In this document: positions 16,726 to 24,152 of the stretch, piece by piece
Position numbering within the stretch: position 1 is the first letter of the stretch
Layout: each line of letters starts with the position of its first letter
NCBI RefSeq assembly: GCF_002160525.1
Contig: NZ_NFKT01000021.1
Coordinates: forward strand, 1-64,000
Direction: 5' to 3'
DNA from: Lachnoclostridium sp. An169
GTDB lineage: Bacteria > Bacillota > Clostridia > Lachnospirales > Lachnospiraceae
DNA: 64,000 nt
The notes under the pieces: generated by a model
The model's input: the letters and a program-made list of their open reading frames with translations, nothing else
The model's database searches: none
Told to the model about the DNA's origin: nothing
Translations under genes and position numbers: made by a program

Positions 16726-17688
16726 TCATTTATACTCTTCCCCTTCCACAATGGGCATTGTGATGTTTTCCATGGCTTCTCGCATTTTGGGGTGCCGGAT
16801 AACAAAATGAATCGCCGGCGTTTTTTCCTTGGACACGATCGCCCAGCTTCCCTCATGGATAAGAATTTGGATATGGCGGAACGCAGGAGATTTGTTTTCC
16901 TCAATATGGTAGTTTTTATGCATCTGAGAAAAGCGCTTCATCATCTCCAGATGTTCCCGATATTGCTCATAGGTGTAGACGATATCCTCTTCATAAAAAG
17001 CGCCAGCCAAGGATAGCGTCATGGGGTATTGGGCAAACTCATCTTTTGAAAAGTTGGGATACGCTTCAAAGATGGAGTCGTGGGATAGAATTTCTTCCGT
17101 CAATTCCCTTTGAAAAGCAATATGTTCCATGATCCTGATCTGGTTTTTCTCCGAAACACGATTGTCCCTCAAAACCTGAAAGACAAGCTCATCGTCGGCC
17201 GTGTAGAGCGGCAGGGATGACAGGATTGACCGCCTTGTACCTTCTGTTTTTGCATCAAGCTTTAAAAAGGCATCCGCCGTAAATTTTTGAGGATCGGACA
17301 GCTTGCGCTGCCCCTTTCGGATACGGGACAGGTACGAAGGATCGTAGCTCAAAAAACGCGCAAGATCGGATACGCTGACGGACAATGTCTTCAGCAGGGT
17401 ATCAAAATTCAATCTGAGTTTTTCTATCTCGATACCAGGCCCCTGTGCCTGCTCGGAGAGCGCCTGCCGAACCGCTTCCTCTTCCATCTCCCGAATTTTC
17501 TTTTCGGCTGCTATCGCCGCAATCCCCTTGGCTAAATTCTCCAATTGCCTGGAATCTGCTTCCGGCACACGGTCTCCAGAGCGATATCGGCTAATTGTAG
17601 CTGTGGACAGGCCGGAGCGTTCCGCCAGATCCCTGGCGGAGCATCCGGTCCGCTCCATATATCGGTTTAGAACGTCTTTGAACTCCAT
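16726..17688 (-). CDS. Double-HTH (XRE-like) regulator, 320 residues
   Basis: The first Cro/CI-type helix-turn-helix lies at about 14-50 (LAERSGLSTATISRYRSGDR), a coiled-coil stretch at 55-85, and a second HTH at about 105-140 (LARFLSYDPSYLSRIRKG). The remaining 180 residues form a helical domain that probably senses or oligomerises. GGGAGAG lies 5 bases before the ATG. It follows the pilin-like gene on the same strand and may control it. Confidence 0.85.
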   Translation of the reverse strand: MEFKDVLNRYMERTGCSARDLAERSGLSTATISRYRSGDRVPEADSRQLENLAKGIAAIAAEKKIREMEEEAVRQALSEQAQGPGIEIEKLRLNFDTLLKTLSVSVSDLARFLSYDPSYLSRIRKGQRKLSDPQKFTADAFLKLDAKTEGTRRSILSSLPLYTADDELVFQVLRDNRVSEKNQIRIMEHIAFQRELTEEILSHDSIFEAYPNFSKDEFAQYPMTLSLAGAFYEEDIVYTYEQYREHLEMMKRFSQMHKNYHIEENKSPAFRHIQILIHEGSWAIVSKEKTPAIHFVIRHPKMREAMENITMPIVEGEEYK

Positions 17689-17879
17689 AGTAACTCTCCC
17701 ATAACCCTATGTCTCACGTCTTCTCTTTTCCTTGTATTGAGGTATGCATACGCATCGCCGCCCATACAAAACAGCGCCCTGTAATAAGCATCACAAGGCG
17801 CTGTTCCATAGCATAATCCAGTTTTCGGGCAAACAGCGCAAGTATCACGCCGTATACCTTCCTGCGCCAACGCGCCCAA
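17667..17879 (-). CDS. Possible Cys-rich small protein
   Basis: A 70-codon frame starting TTG at 17879, 2 bases after the pilin-like gene and overlapping the regulator start by 22 bases. It contains CAVCPKTGLC and five cysteines in total. No good ribosome-binding site is visible and no family is recognised, so it may be chance. Confidence 0.25.
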   Translation of the reverse strand: MGALAQEGIRRDTCAVCPKTGLCYGTAPCDAYYRALFCMGGDAYAYLNTRKREDVRHRVMGELLWSSKTF

Positions 17880-17881
17880 TA

Positions 17882-18502
17882 TCAGCTTGAGCGCCGTTTT
17901 CCCCTTTTCTGTATGACGACGCTCACCACAAGGCCGGCGATACTTACAAGCGCCAAATACCCATACAGCAATATATTGGATTCATCACCAGTCTTGGGCG
18001 GGTTGGAATCGCGTGGAACGGGCGATGTGCCGTATCGGTTTGTAAACATTGCCTCCGCCAGTTTTTCGTCCGCATCCTCCGAACGGAGCGCAACCATCGC
18101 CGTCAGTCCTGAACCGTCCTGCGCATTTGTCACCGATACTTTCAGATGATAAACCGATGGGTCATAGGCGCATAATGGATTCAAACCCGCTATCTGCTCG
18201 ATGGTATAAGTATAAATGCCCGGCTCCGTGTAGGACATGGAGGGAAAAGACATAAAAGAATTTCCCGAAATTACCATTTCAAAGATTCCATCCACACTTC
18301 CCTCCGGCATTGGATAGGAAGGATCCTCCGCCTCCATTTGAACCACAAATTCCTCCGGAACCGATGGCGCCGCTCCTTCCACCTCCACCTTGACCGGTAT
18401 GGCAACAGATGGCAGGCCGGCAGCTAAAACCGACGGGGCTGCTCCCAATAGAAACAGTATAGCCAGTGCGATTCCGATGACTCCGAATCGTTTCTTCTTC
18501 AT
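17882..18502 (-). CDS. Pilin-like surface protein with sortase signal
   Basis: 206 residues. A signal peptide (MKKKRFGVIGIALAILFLLG) is followed by a domain resembling streptococcal Spy0128/T6-type pilin folds (FVVQMEAEDPSYPMPEG, GIYTYTIEQIAG, YDPSVYHLKVSVTN). A PPKTGD sorting motif, a transmembrane helix and a KRGKRR tail come last. The start overlaps the stop of a cut sortase gene (ATGA), so sortase and substrate were coupled. With the sortase gone, anchoring would need another sortase. Confidence 0.85.
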   Translation of the reverse strand: MKKKRFGVIGIALAILFLLGAAPSVLAAGLPSVAIPVKVEVEGAAPSVPEEFVVQMEAEDPSYPMPEGSVDGIFEMVISGNSFMSFPSMSYTEPGIYTYTIEQIAGLNPLCAYDPSVYHLKVSVTNAQDGSGLTAMVALRSEDADEKLAEAMFTNRYGTSPVPRDSNPPKTGDESNILLYGYLALVSIAGLVVSVVIQKRGKRRSS

Positions 18503-18645
18503 TTTATATTCCTCACATCTTCCCTTACTGTACTCGGTTCCATGAAAGCCAGGATCACAGTTCTTGCGTCGGTAAACTCCGAAGAACAAGTAGTCAACAC
18601 CAGCACCTGCGGGTCTTCCGCTAAAACGCATTCTACGGTATTTGC
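18499..18645 (-). pseudogene. C-terminal remnant of a sortase
   Basis: About 48 codons remain: AEDPQVLVLTTCSSEF followed by TDARTVILAFM. The TLxTC-type catalytic cysteine and the nearby arginine are present, but the N-terminal three quarters are missing. To the right the sequence changes into a permease fragment on the other strand at about 18645. It lies directly upstream of its likely substrate. Confidence 0.75.
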
Positions 18646-18895
18646 AATTACGATTCCGTTTATAATCACTTGTATCCCGCCTTTTGTGGGACGGCTTGAG
18701 GCATTTGCGCGTGTTATGACTTTGTTCCCAGATCAGTTATTGTCCATCAATAAAAATCTGGAGGATTTCAGTCTATATCATATTGGCGGAAATATACTTG
18801 GTAGCGTATCTGTCATTATTCCTTTGTACCTGATTTTGTTCTGCCTAATCTTTCCGATTCTATTTATTGTATATCGGAGGACACAAATTAAATAA
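18645..18895 (+). pseudogene. C-terminal remnant of an ABC-type permease
   Basis: About 83 codons of a membrane protein survive, with two hydrophobic segments (ITIPFIITCIPPF and LGSVSVIIPLYLILFCLIFP) and a basic end. They resemble the last part of an ABC-2 type permease. The apparent start is inside the antisense of the sortase remnant, so there is no real beginning. The stop is directly followed by the ATG of the VanY-like gene. Confidence 0.6.
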
Positions 18896-19582
18896 ATGAG
18901 AGTACGAAGGAAAAAACGAACAAAACGTCTTATTGTATTACTTTCACTGCTACTGCTCGGCATCGTTGGATTTAGAAACATATTACCCAATTTGGGAGAT
19001 GTTTTTCAGTATCATCATGTTGCCAGCGGAGAATATGGTTGGAACTTAATTCTGGTCAATAGAGATAATTACATCCCAGATGACTATACAGTGGAACTGA
19101 CAGAATTGTCAAATGGCCAGAAAGTTGATTCCAGAATCTATCCTTCTCTCCAAGAGATGTTCGATGCTGCCAGAGCAGAAGGTCTTGGACTTTTTGTAGC
19201 TGATGGTTATCGTACCGCAGAAACACAACAGCAGATTTTGGAAGGAAAAATAGAGGCATACAAAAACGAAGGTTATTCTAGCGAAGAAGCTGAGAAGAAA
19301 GCCAAGGAATGGGTTGCTGTTCCCGGAACGAGTGAACATCAATTAGGACTGGCTGTTGACATCAATGCAGATAAATCTCAAAGTACCAGTGAAGAAGTTT
19401 ATGAGTGGCTCTCCAAAAATGCGTATAAGTATGGATTTATACAACGATACCCGGAGGATAAAACGGATATTACCCATACAATTTACGAACCTTGGCATTA
19501 TCGGTATGTCGGAAATGATGCTGCATTTGAAATCTTTTCTCAAAATATTTGTTTAGAGGAATACATTGAAACATTGGAATAG
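18896..19582 (+). CDS. VanY-type D-Ala-D-Ala carboxypeptidase
   Basis: 228 residues. A basic N-terminus and transmembrane helix (10-30) anchor an outside M15B peptidase domain. The zinc ligands and catalytic residue are visible: SEHQLGLAVDI (H148, D155), E198 and H201 in EPWHYRYVG. It should trim the terminal D-Ala from peptidoglycan stem peptides; in vancomycin-resistance clusters such enzymes contribute to glycopeptide tolerance. No vanH/A/X genes are present. The stretch is more AT-rich than both sides, which fits acquisition. Confidence 0.9.
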   Translation: MRVRRKKRTKRLIVLLSLLLLGIVGFRNILPNLGDVFQYHHVASGEYGWNLILVNRDNYIPDDYTVELTELSNGQKVDSRIYPSLQEMFDAARAEGLGLFVADGYRTAETQQQILEGKIEAYKNEGYSSEEAEKKAKEWVAVPGTSEHQLGLAVDINADKSQSTSEEVYEWLSKNAYKYGFIQRYPEDKTDITHTIYEPWHYRYVGNDAAFEIFSQNICLEEYIETLE

Positions 19583-19642
19583 CCTGGGGTAATAAGTCTT
19601 TTAGAAAAAAACATTAAATAAGGTGGTGATATTATTGGGAGA

Positions 19643-20065
19643 ATGATCATTTTGGAGTTGCAAGAGCAAGACTCTAAAGCATTTGAGGAGATCGTTTCCA
19701 TTCTCCAATGCCATCCGGAAATAGAAAAATTCGAGCTAGCCAAGGAGCCGATACTATCCCTCCCAGGTCTGGAGATTTATCCGAGCAAGCGGAAGGTTTT
19801 TCGTGACCGCCAGGAAATTCAGCTCACGACAAAAGAGTATGAAATCCTGTTGCTACTCGTAACTCATAAGGGGTATGTGCTTACTTACAATCAGATTTAT
19901 GAGAAAGTTTGGGGAAATTACCCGTCTGGTAGTGAAAACAACACCATCGGCTTTCACATCTGCAATCTACGGGAGAAGCTGTATGAGGCAACTCCCAATG
20001 CCCCTTTTACCATCCGATCCGTCCGGGAAGTCGGATATTGCTTTGAAATACAAGCAGAGAAATAA
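19643..20065 (+). CDS. Stand-alone OmpR-type winged-helix protein
   Basis: 140 residues. Residues 40-135 form a winged-helix DNA-binding domain (LTTKEYEILLLLVTHKGYVL, QIYEKVWG, IRSVREVGYCFE) as in OmpR/PhoB regulators. The receiver domain is absent; the first 35 residues only partly resemble one. AAGGTGGTGATATT precedes the ATG. Short regulators of this kind are often found in Clostridia conjugative elements. Its partner kinase, if any, is not nearby. Confidence 0.8.
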   Translation: MIILELQEQDSKAFEEIVSILQCHPEIEKFELAKEPILSLPGLEIYPSKRKVFRDRQEIQLTTKEYEILLLLVTHKGYVLTYNQIYEKVWGNYPSGSENNTIGFHICNLREKLYEATPNAPFTIRSVREVGYCFEIQAEK

Positions 20066-20210
20066 GAGTCAGCAGTCTGATCCACTCAGGCTGCTGTTCT
20101 TTCTTCTCTAATTTTTCAAATTAAAAAAATTCTAAAATATCCAAATAATGAAAGAATGATCAACATTCAATATAAATAATATGTAGACACATCTTAAAGC
20201 CATTATGTAT

Positions 20211-20251
20211 GGCAAAAGAAATAGCAGAAAATCTCCCACTTTTCTTTTGCC
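20211..20251. terminator. Possible terminator downstream of the transfer operon
   Basis: GGCAAAAGAA pairs with TTCTTTTGCC across a 21-base loop, 7 bases after the stop of the leftward CHAP gene. No clean U-run follows. The 190 bases between here and 20065 are AT-rich and hold no gene. Confidence 0.4.
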
Positions 20252-20257
20252 GTTCAA

Positions 20258-22060
20258 TCAATATGCCGGCACTCCATATCCCACGATCTTCGCATATCCT
20301 ATCGGATAACTCCGTCTGGCCACTTTATCCCCGCTGTTTCCTTCTATTGTATAAACGGTTCCGTCTACCACACTCTCCACAATCCCTACGTGATCAACAC
20401 TCCCGTCATTTCCCCAGTCAAAGAAAACAAGATCTCCAGATGTGGGAACATAGCTGCCGTCCATGAACTGACCACGGCTCTCAAACCATTCCATGCCTGC
20501 AGAACACAGAGAAAATTTAGGGATAACTCCCGCCTCAATGTATCCACACTGGTCAGCACACCAGCTTACAAAACAGGCACACCATTCCTCCCGTTTTGTA
20601 AATCCGTACCAGCTCCAGTAGGTATCGCCTCCATTTCCTTCCTGCGTCAACGCCACCTGCACGATTGCCTGGCTTCCGGTTCCCGCGGGGATACGCCCAA
20701 ACACATAGTATCGCAGTACATGAGATACATACTCCGTATCCCCGTAACCGCTCCACCCGTTCCGTTCTGCCATCATTTTAGAAAACTCCACCGCATTGGC
20801 ATAGGTGTATCCTCCATAATTCTCTTTCGCCCATGAGATATACCCGTTTCCATAATTATATCCCTGCAGTGCCAGTTTAATATTGTTCATATCCACCGGA
20901 CTTTCCACGCCTGCCTCCCGAAGACAGGCCGCAAGGTTCTGGATACCAACATCAATGGAATACTCCGGATCTGTGATCCCGTTTGGCGTATTGGGATAAC
21001 GGGTATTATACCCGCACTCGGACGCCTGCATGGGATCAGTTCCCTGTCCGCCGCTCTCCTGCATCATAACCGCTTTGATCAGTTCTACATATTCCTCAAT
21101 TCCATACTGTCTGGCATACTGCCGGATCAGTGGCTCATATGCCTCCACCTCTGCGCTGACAGGTGTAACGGTACTGGAATTACTTCCTCCCACCATGCTG
21201 AACAATGCACCAAACAGAATGACGATCAGCAGGATCAGCACCACAATCCAGCCGCCCGCAAGGATAGCGGAAACAAGCGCCTTTGTTGACGCAATGACAG
21301 CTTTCACAGCGACTGACACAGCTTTCGCTGCTGCTTTTGCGGCCTGCGCTGCGGCAATCGCCGCCTGTCTTGCTGTGACTGCTGTCCTCTGTGTAGTCAG
21401 AACCGCTGCTCTTGCTCCCTGGCCTGCAGCTCTGGCAGTAACCTCCGTAGTTCGGATTGCAGTGTATCCTGTTCTCTGTGCTGTTTTGATCGTCCTGCCT
21501 GTGCCTTTCACTGCGGCTTTCCCGGAAGTTTTTATAGAAGCATGAGCTGTTTTGATTGTTTTCTCTCCCCGGTCAATCGTCTTGACCATCTGCTTTGGAA
21601 GTTCCCGGATCTGCTCTCCTTTCTTTCCTGCCCCCCTTCCTCCGGCGGCCTGCCTTCCGGCTGTTCCCCCGGTCTGCGCTCCTGTCCGTTTTTTCATCTG
21701 TTCTTTCGGCTGGTAAGTCTTTTCTGTACCATACGAAAAAGAAGAGGCGGAAGGATTTCCGTTTTTCTCCTGGAAAGCCTCTGCCTCTTTTTCTGCCCTG
21801 CCCTTTTCCCGGACAGCATGGATTACTTTCTTCCCCTGTTTTTCCGCCTGTTGAACCGTTCCACGGGCGGCTCTCTCCCCTTTTTCCATGACCTGATCTT
21901 CGGCATAACCTACGGGATTTCCCTGTTCCTTGACCTGTGTCTGTTCTGCGCTGTCTCTTGTCCGGATATAGGCCCCTTTCATATGCTCCGCCGCTGTCAC
22001 TGTTTTATCCAATACTTTAATATCCTTCTGGACGTGGCGGGTTTTGATCGTTCTTCCCAT
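20258..22060 (-). CDS. Conjugation hydrolase: lysozyme-like and CHAP domains
   Basis: 600 residues, a homolog of Tn916 Orf14-type hydrolases (CD1108-like). Residues 1-230 are basic, coiled and Ala-rich (repeated TGRTIKTAQRT and AARQAAIAAAQAAKAAAKA-like stretches). A transmembrane helix lies at about 265-290. A lysozyme-like domain follows (about 305-440, with IKAVMMQESGGQGTDPMQAS), then a C-terminal CHAP amidase/endopeptidase (catalytic Cys in EWCACFVSWC, His in VDHVGIVE). It opens the wall for the mating channel. It is the last gene of the leftward transfer operon. Confidence 0.92.
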   Translation of the reverse strand: MGRTIKTRHVQKDIKVLDKTVTAAEHMKGAYIRTRDSAEQTQVKEQGNPVGYAEDQVMEKGERAARGTVQQAEKQGKKVIHAVREKGRAEKEAEAFQEKNGNPSASSFSYGTEKTYQPKEQMKKRTGAQTGGTAGRQAAGGRGAGKKGEQIRELPKQMVKTIDRGEKTIKTAHASIKTSGKAAVKGTGRTIKTAQRTGYTAIRTTEVTARAAGQGARAAVLTTQRTAVTARQAAIAAAQAAKAAAKAVSVAVKAVIASTKALVSAILAGGWIVVLILLIVILFGALFSMVGGSNSSTVTPVSAEVEAYEPLIRQYARQYGIEEYVELIKAVMMQESGGQGTDPMQASECGYNTRYPNTPNGITDPEYSIDVGIQNLAACLREAGVESPVDMNNIKLALQGYNYGNGYISWAKENYGGYTYANAVEFSKMMAERNGWSGYGDTEYVSHVLRYYVFGRIPAGTGSQAIVQVALTQEGNGGDTYWSWYGFTKREEWCACFVSWCADQCGYIEAGVIPKFSLCSAGMEWFESRGQFMDGSYVPTSGDLVFFDWGNDGSVDHVGIVESVVDGTVYTIEGNSGDKVARRSYPIGYAKIVGYGVPAY

Positions 22061-22089
22061 CGCCTGCCCTCCTTTCGGATATGGGATTT

Positions 22090-22869
22090 TCAGATCTTCT
22101 TAGCCACAACCACAAGCCTTCCATTGGTATTGGAATATTCGCAGGTGGACAGAGTAAGCAGCTTGTCTCCATATGTGGCGGTCACTCCCGTATCATAAAG
22201 GGCAAGCTCCCTGCACTGCTCCACATAGTCCGTGAACTCTTTCTCCGTCTCTGCATGAGAAAAGAGATAGAACTTGAATCCGGTATCATCATATACCGTG
22301 GTCTTGAATACTGCGATCACTTCGTATTCGGCAGTTTCCGTCAGTGTATCAAAATGGACAATTTTATGCTGCTCATAGAAATCCCGGCCCTCATAGTTCA
22401 TCAGTCCGGCGAACATGGAACCGTTGTTCATGTGGTGTCCGTAGATGATCACGTTGTCGCTGGGTTCCATCGGATCACAATGCTCTGCGATATAGGGAAC
22501 ACCATAGGCGCTGGACTCCTTGTAAAAATTGTGTTTCAGATAATAGTCCGGGTTGTCCGGCGTATACATGACCGGATAGTTAATCTGCGTATCCTCAATC
22601 CTGATCCATCCGGCCATATCATTATTCATGGCAAACAGCTCGGCATACCGCTCTAAAGGAGAGACGACTTCCTGCTCCTCTCCTGCCGGTTCTTCCTCCG
22701 GCGTATCCTCTGTCTGCTCCACGATCTGTGCCAGTTCGGTAAATTCATTCTCCGCTTTCTGTGCGCCCGCATAATGGCTGATCACTTGAAACAGCGACAC
22801 ACCAAAAAGCAGGACGCATACCGCCAGTCCTGCCAGATACCATTTCCCTTTGATCTTCTGATGTTTCAT
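22090..22869 (-). CDS. Class B sortase of the integrative element
   Basis: 259 residues. An N-terminal signal anchor (10-32), an acidic linker (EDTPEEEPAGEEQEVV), and a sortase domain with His in IIYGHHMNNG, Cys243 in TLSTC and Arg251 follow. It probably anchors the element's own surface protein at 44565, which ends in a TPKTGD signal; that gene is on the same strand further upstream. It lies between the wall hydrolase and a coiled-coil gene within the transfer region. Confidence 0.92.
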   Translation of the reverse strand: MKHQKIKGKWYLAGLAVCVLLFGVSLFQVISHYAGAQKAENEFTELAQIVEQTEDTPEEEPAGEEQEVVSPLERYAELFAMNNDMAGWIRIEDTQINYPVMYTPDNPDYYLKHNFYKESSAYGVPYIAEHCDPMEPSDNVIIYGHHMNNGSMFAGLMNYEGRDFYEQHKIVHFDTLTETAEYEVIAVFKTTVYDDTGFKFYLFSHAETEKEFTDYVEQCRELALYDTGVTATYGDKLLTLSTCEYSNTNGRLVVVAKKI

Positions 22870-22947
22870 TCTGCAATTCTCCTCCTTATTCTCTTGCCTG
22901 CTGTTTGACCGGAACCGGCAACTGTGGAACCATTTTCTTCTCCTCTT

Positions 22948-23664
22948 TCAATTTTTCAATTCCCCTTTCACGGATGGTTTCTTGTCCTCCTTCTGCACGA
23001 ACTGTTCCAGACGTTTCCTCACATTGCCCGTGGTCTGCTCCATGCTGGAAAGCCTGCCGCTGATCGTCAAAAATGACTTGCGGATCTTTGCTGTAATCCC
23101 CCTGTCTGTGGCCTGTGGTTCTACTTTCTCCCGTTCTTTCCCTCGGAAAATCCTGCCCACGTTTTTGATATGGCCGCCTGCAGCGTGGAGTTCCCCGCTT
23201 AAGACTTCCATTTTATCCGCCTGCCGGTTCATACTCTCCATCGCTCCGTGAAGTTTTTCCTGTATCCGGGCAAGAACGGACGGGATCTTCATAGCTGATA
23301 CTGCTTTTTGCAGAGCGTCCTTTCCTTTCTCTTTAAACGTCTGCAAAACACTTTTTGCGGACTGGATTAGATTTTTCCGCACCGTATAGAACTGTCCTCC
23401 AACTTCCTGCACTTTACCCTGTGCCTGTTCAGCGATCCGCAGGACGGACGCTTTCACGCCTCCGTCCTGGATCTGGGATAACTGTTCCTTCACATCCCGC
23501 AATTCCTCAAGCACCTGTCCAAACTGGGATTCCATTCCATCCAGATACTTTACAAGGGATTCCACTTCTTTCTGCTCTTTTTTAAGCCCATTTCCTTCCA
23601 ATACCCGGAACAGTTCCACGATCTCCGGCTGTTCCATCAAAGCCGTCTGTCTTGCTGTCTCCAT
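22948..23664 (-). CDS. Coiled-coil protein of the conjugative element
   Basis: 238 residues, almost all helical, with heptad-like stretches (EVESLVKYLDGMESQFGQVL, LSSMEQTTGNVRKRLEQFV), no signal peptide and no membrane segment. It resembles small conserved proteins found next to virB4 and sortase genes in Tn1549-like elements, whose role is unknown. Confidence 0.75.
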   Translation of the reverse strand: METARQTALMEQPEIVELFRVLEGNGLKKEQKEVESLVKYLDGMESQFGQVLEELRDVKEQLSQIQDGGVKASVLRIAEQAQGKVQEVGGQFYTVRKNLIQSAKSVLQTFKEKGKDALQKAVSAMKIPSVLARIQEKLHGAMESMNRQADKMEVLSGELHAAGGHIKNVGRIFRGKEREKVEPQATDRGITAKIRKSFLTISGRLSSMEQTTGNVRKRLEQFVQKEDKKPSVKGELKN

Positions 23665-23676
23665 CTGCGCTCCCTC

Positions 23677-24084
23677 CTATCGTTCTCTCTGTGCGTTCTG
23701 CGGTTTCATGGCAGGCAGTTCCCGGCAGTAATCCGGATATTTCAGCCGGATCGCCTCAAAAAAGTAAGGTGCATACCCGCAGTCAAAAATCTCATACGGA
23801 GTAGACATCTGCTCGTCTCCCTTCTCTGTGTAGCCGTTCCAGAGATTGAAGGCAAGCCTTGTCAGACGGATGGAACCGCCTGTCTGCCATCCTTCATGCA
23901 GGCCCGCTGGTTTGATATGCCCCTGTTTAAAGTCAAAAATCCGCTCCACGTTTCTTCTGGTGGTATCGGAAATCCCCACGCAATAGAAAAACGCCTGATG
24001 ATAACTGTCTGTGTTCCCGGTTCTCTTGAGCATGGAATAAAAGAAATTTTCGTGTTCCTTTGATTCAAATCGAATTGTTTTCAT
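23677..24084 (-). CDS. Conserved element protein, 135 residues
   Basis: Start MKTIRFESKEHENFFYSMLK at 24084, preceded by GGAGGGATCAT. It is soluble and mixed alpha/beta, with FFYCVGISDTTRRNVERIFD and FEAIRLKYPDYCREL. Similar proteins accompany VirB4 in Clostridia conjugative elements, but no function is established. A longer frame reaching into the virB4 gene has no ribosome-binding site. Confidence 0.75.
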   Translation of the reverse strand: MKTIRFESKEHENFFYSMLKRTGNTDSYHQAFFYCVGISDTTRRNVERIFDFKQGHIKPAGLHEGWQTGGSIRLTRLAFNLWNGYTEKGDEQMSTPYEIFDCGYAPYFFEAIRLKYPDYCRELPAMKPQNAQRER

Positions 24085-24152
24085 ATGATCCCTCCATATA
24101 CAAACAGCCTGCGGGAAATTTCTTTCCTCACAGACTGCTAAAAATGATTGTA

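Noticed and set aside
18502-18631. An N-terminal extension of the pilin-like protein
   Set aside because: These bases encode the sortase C-terminus in another frame; the signal peptide begins at 18502.
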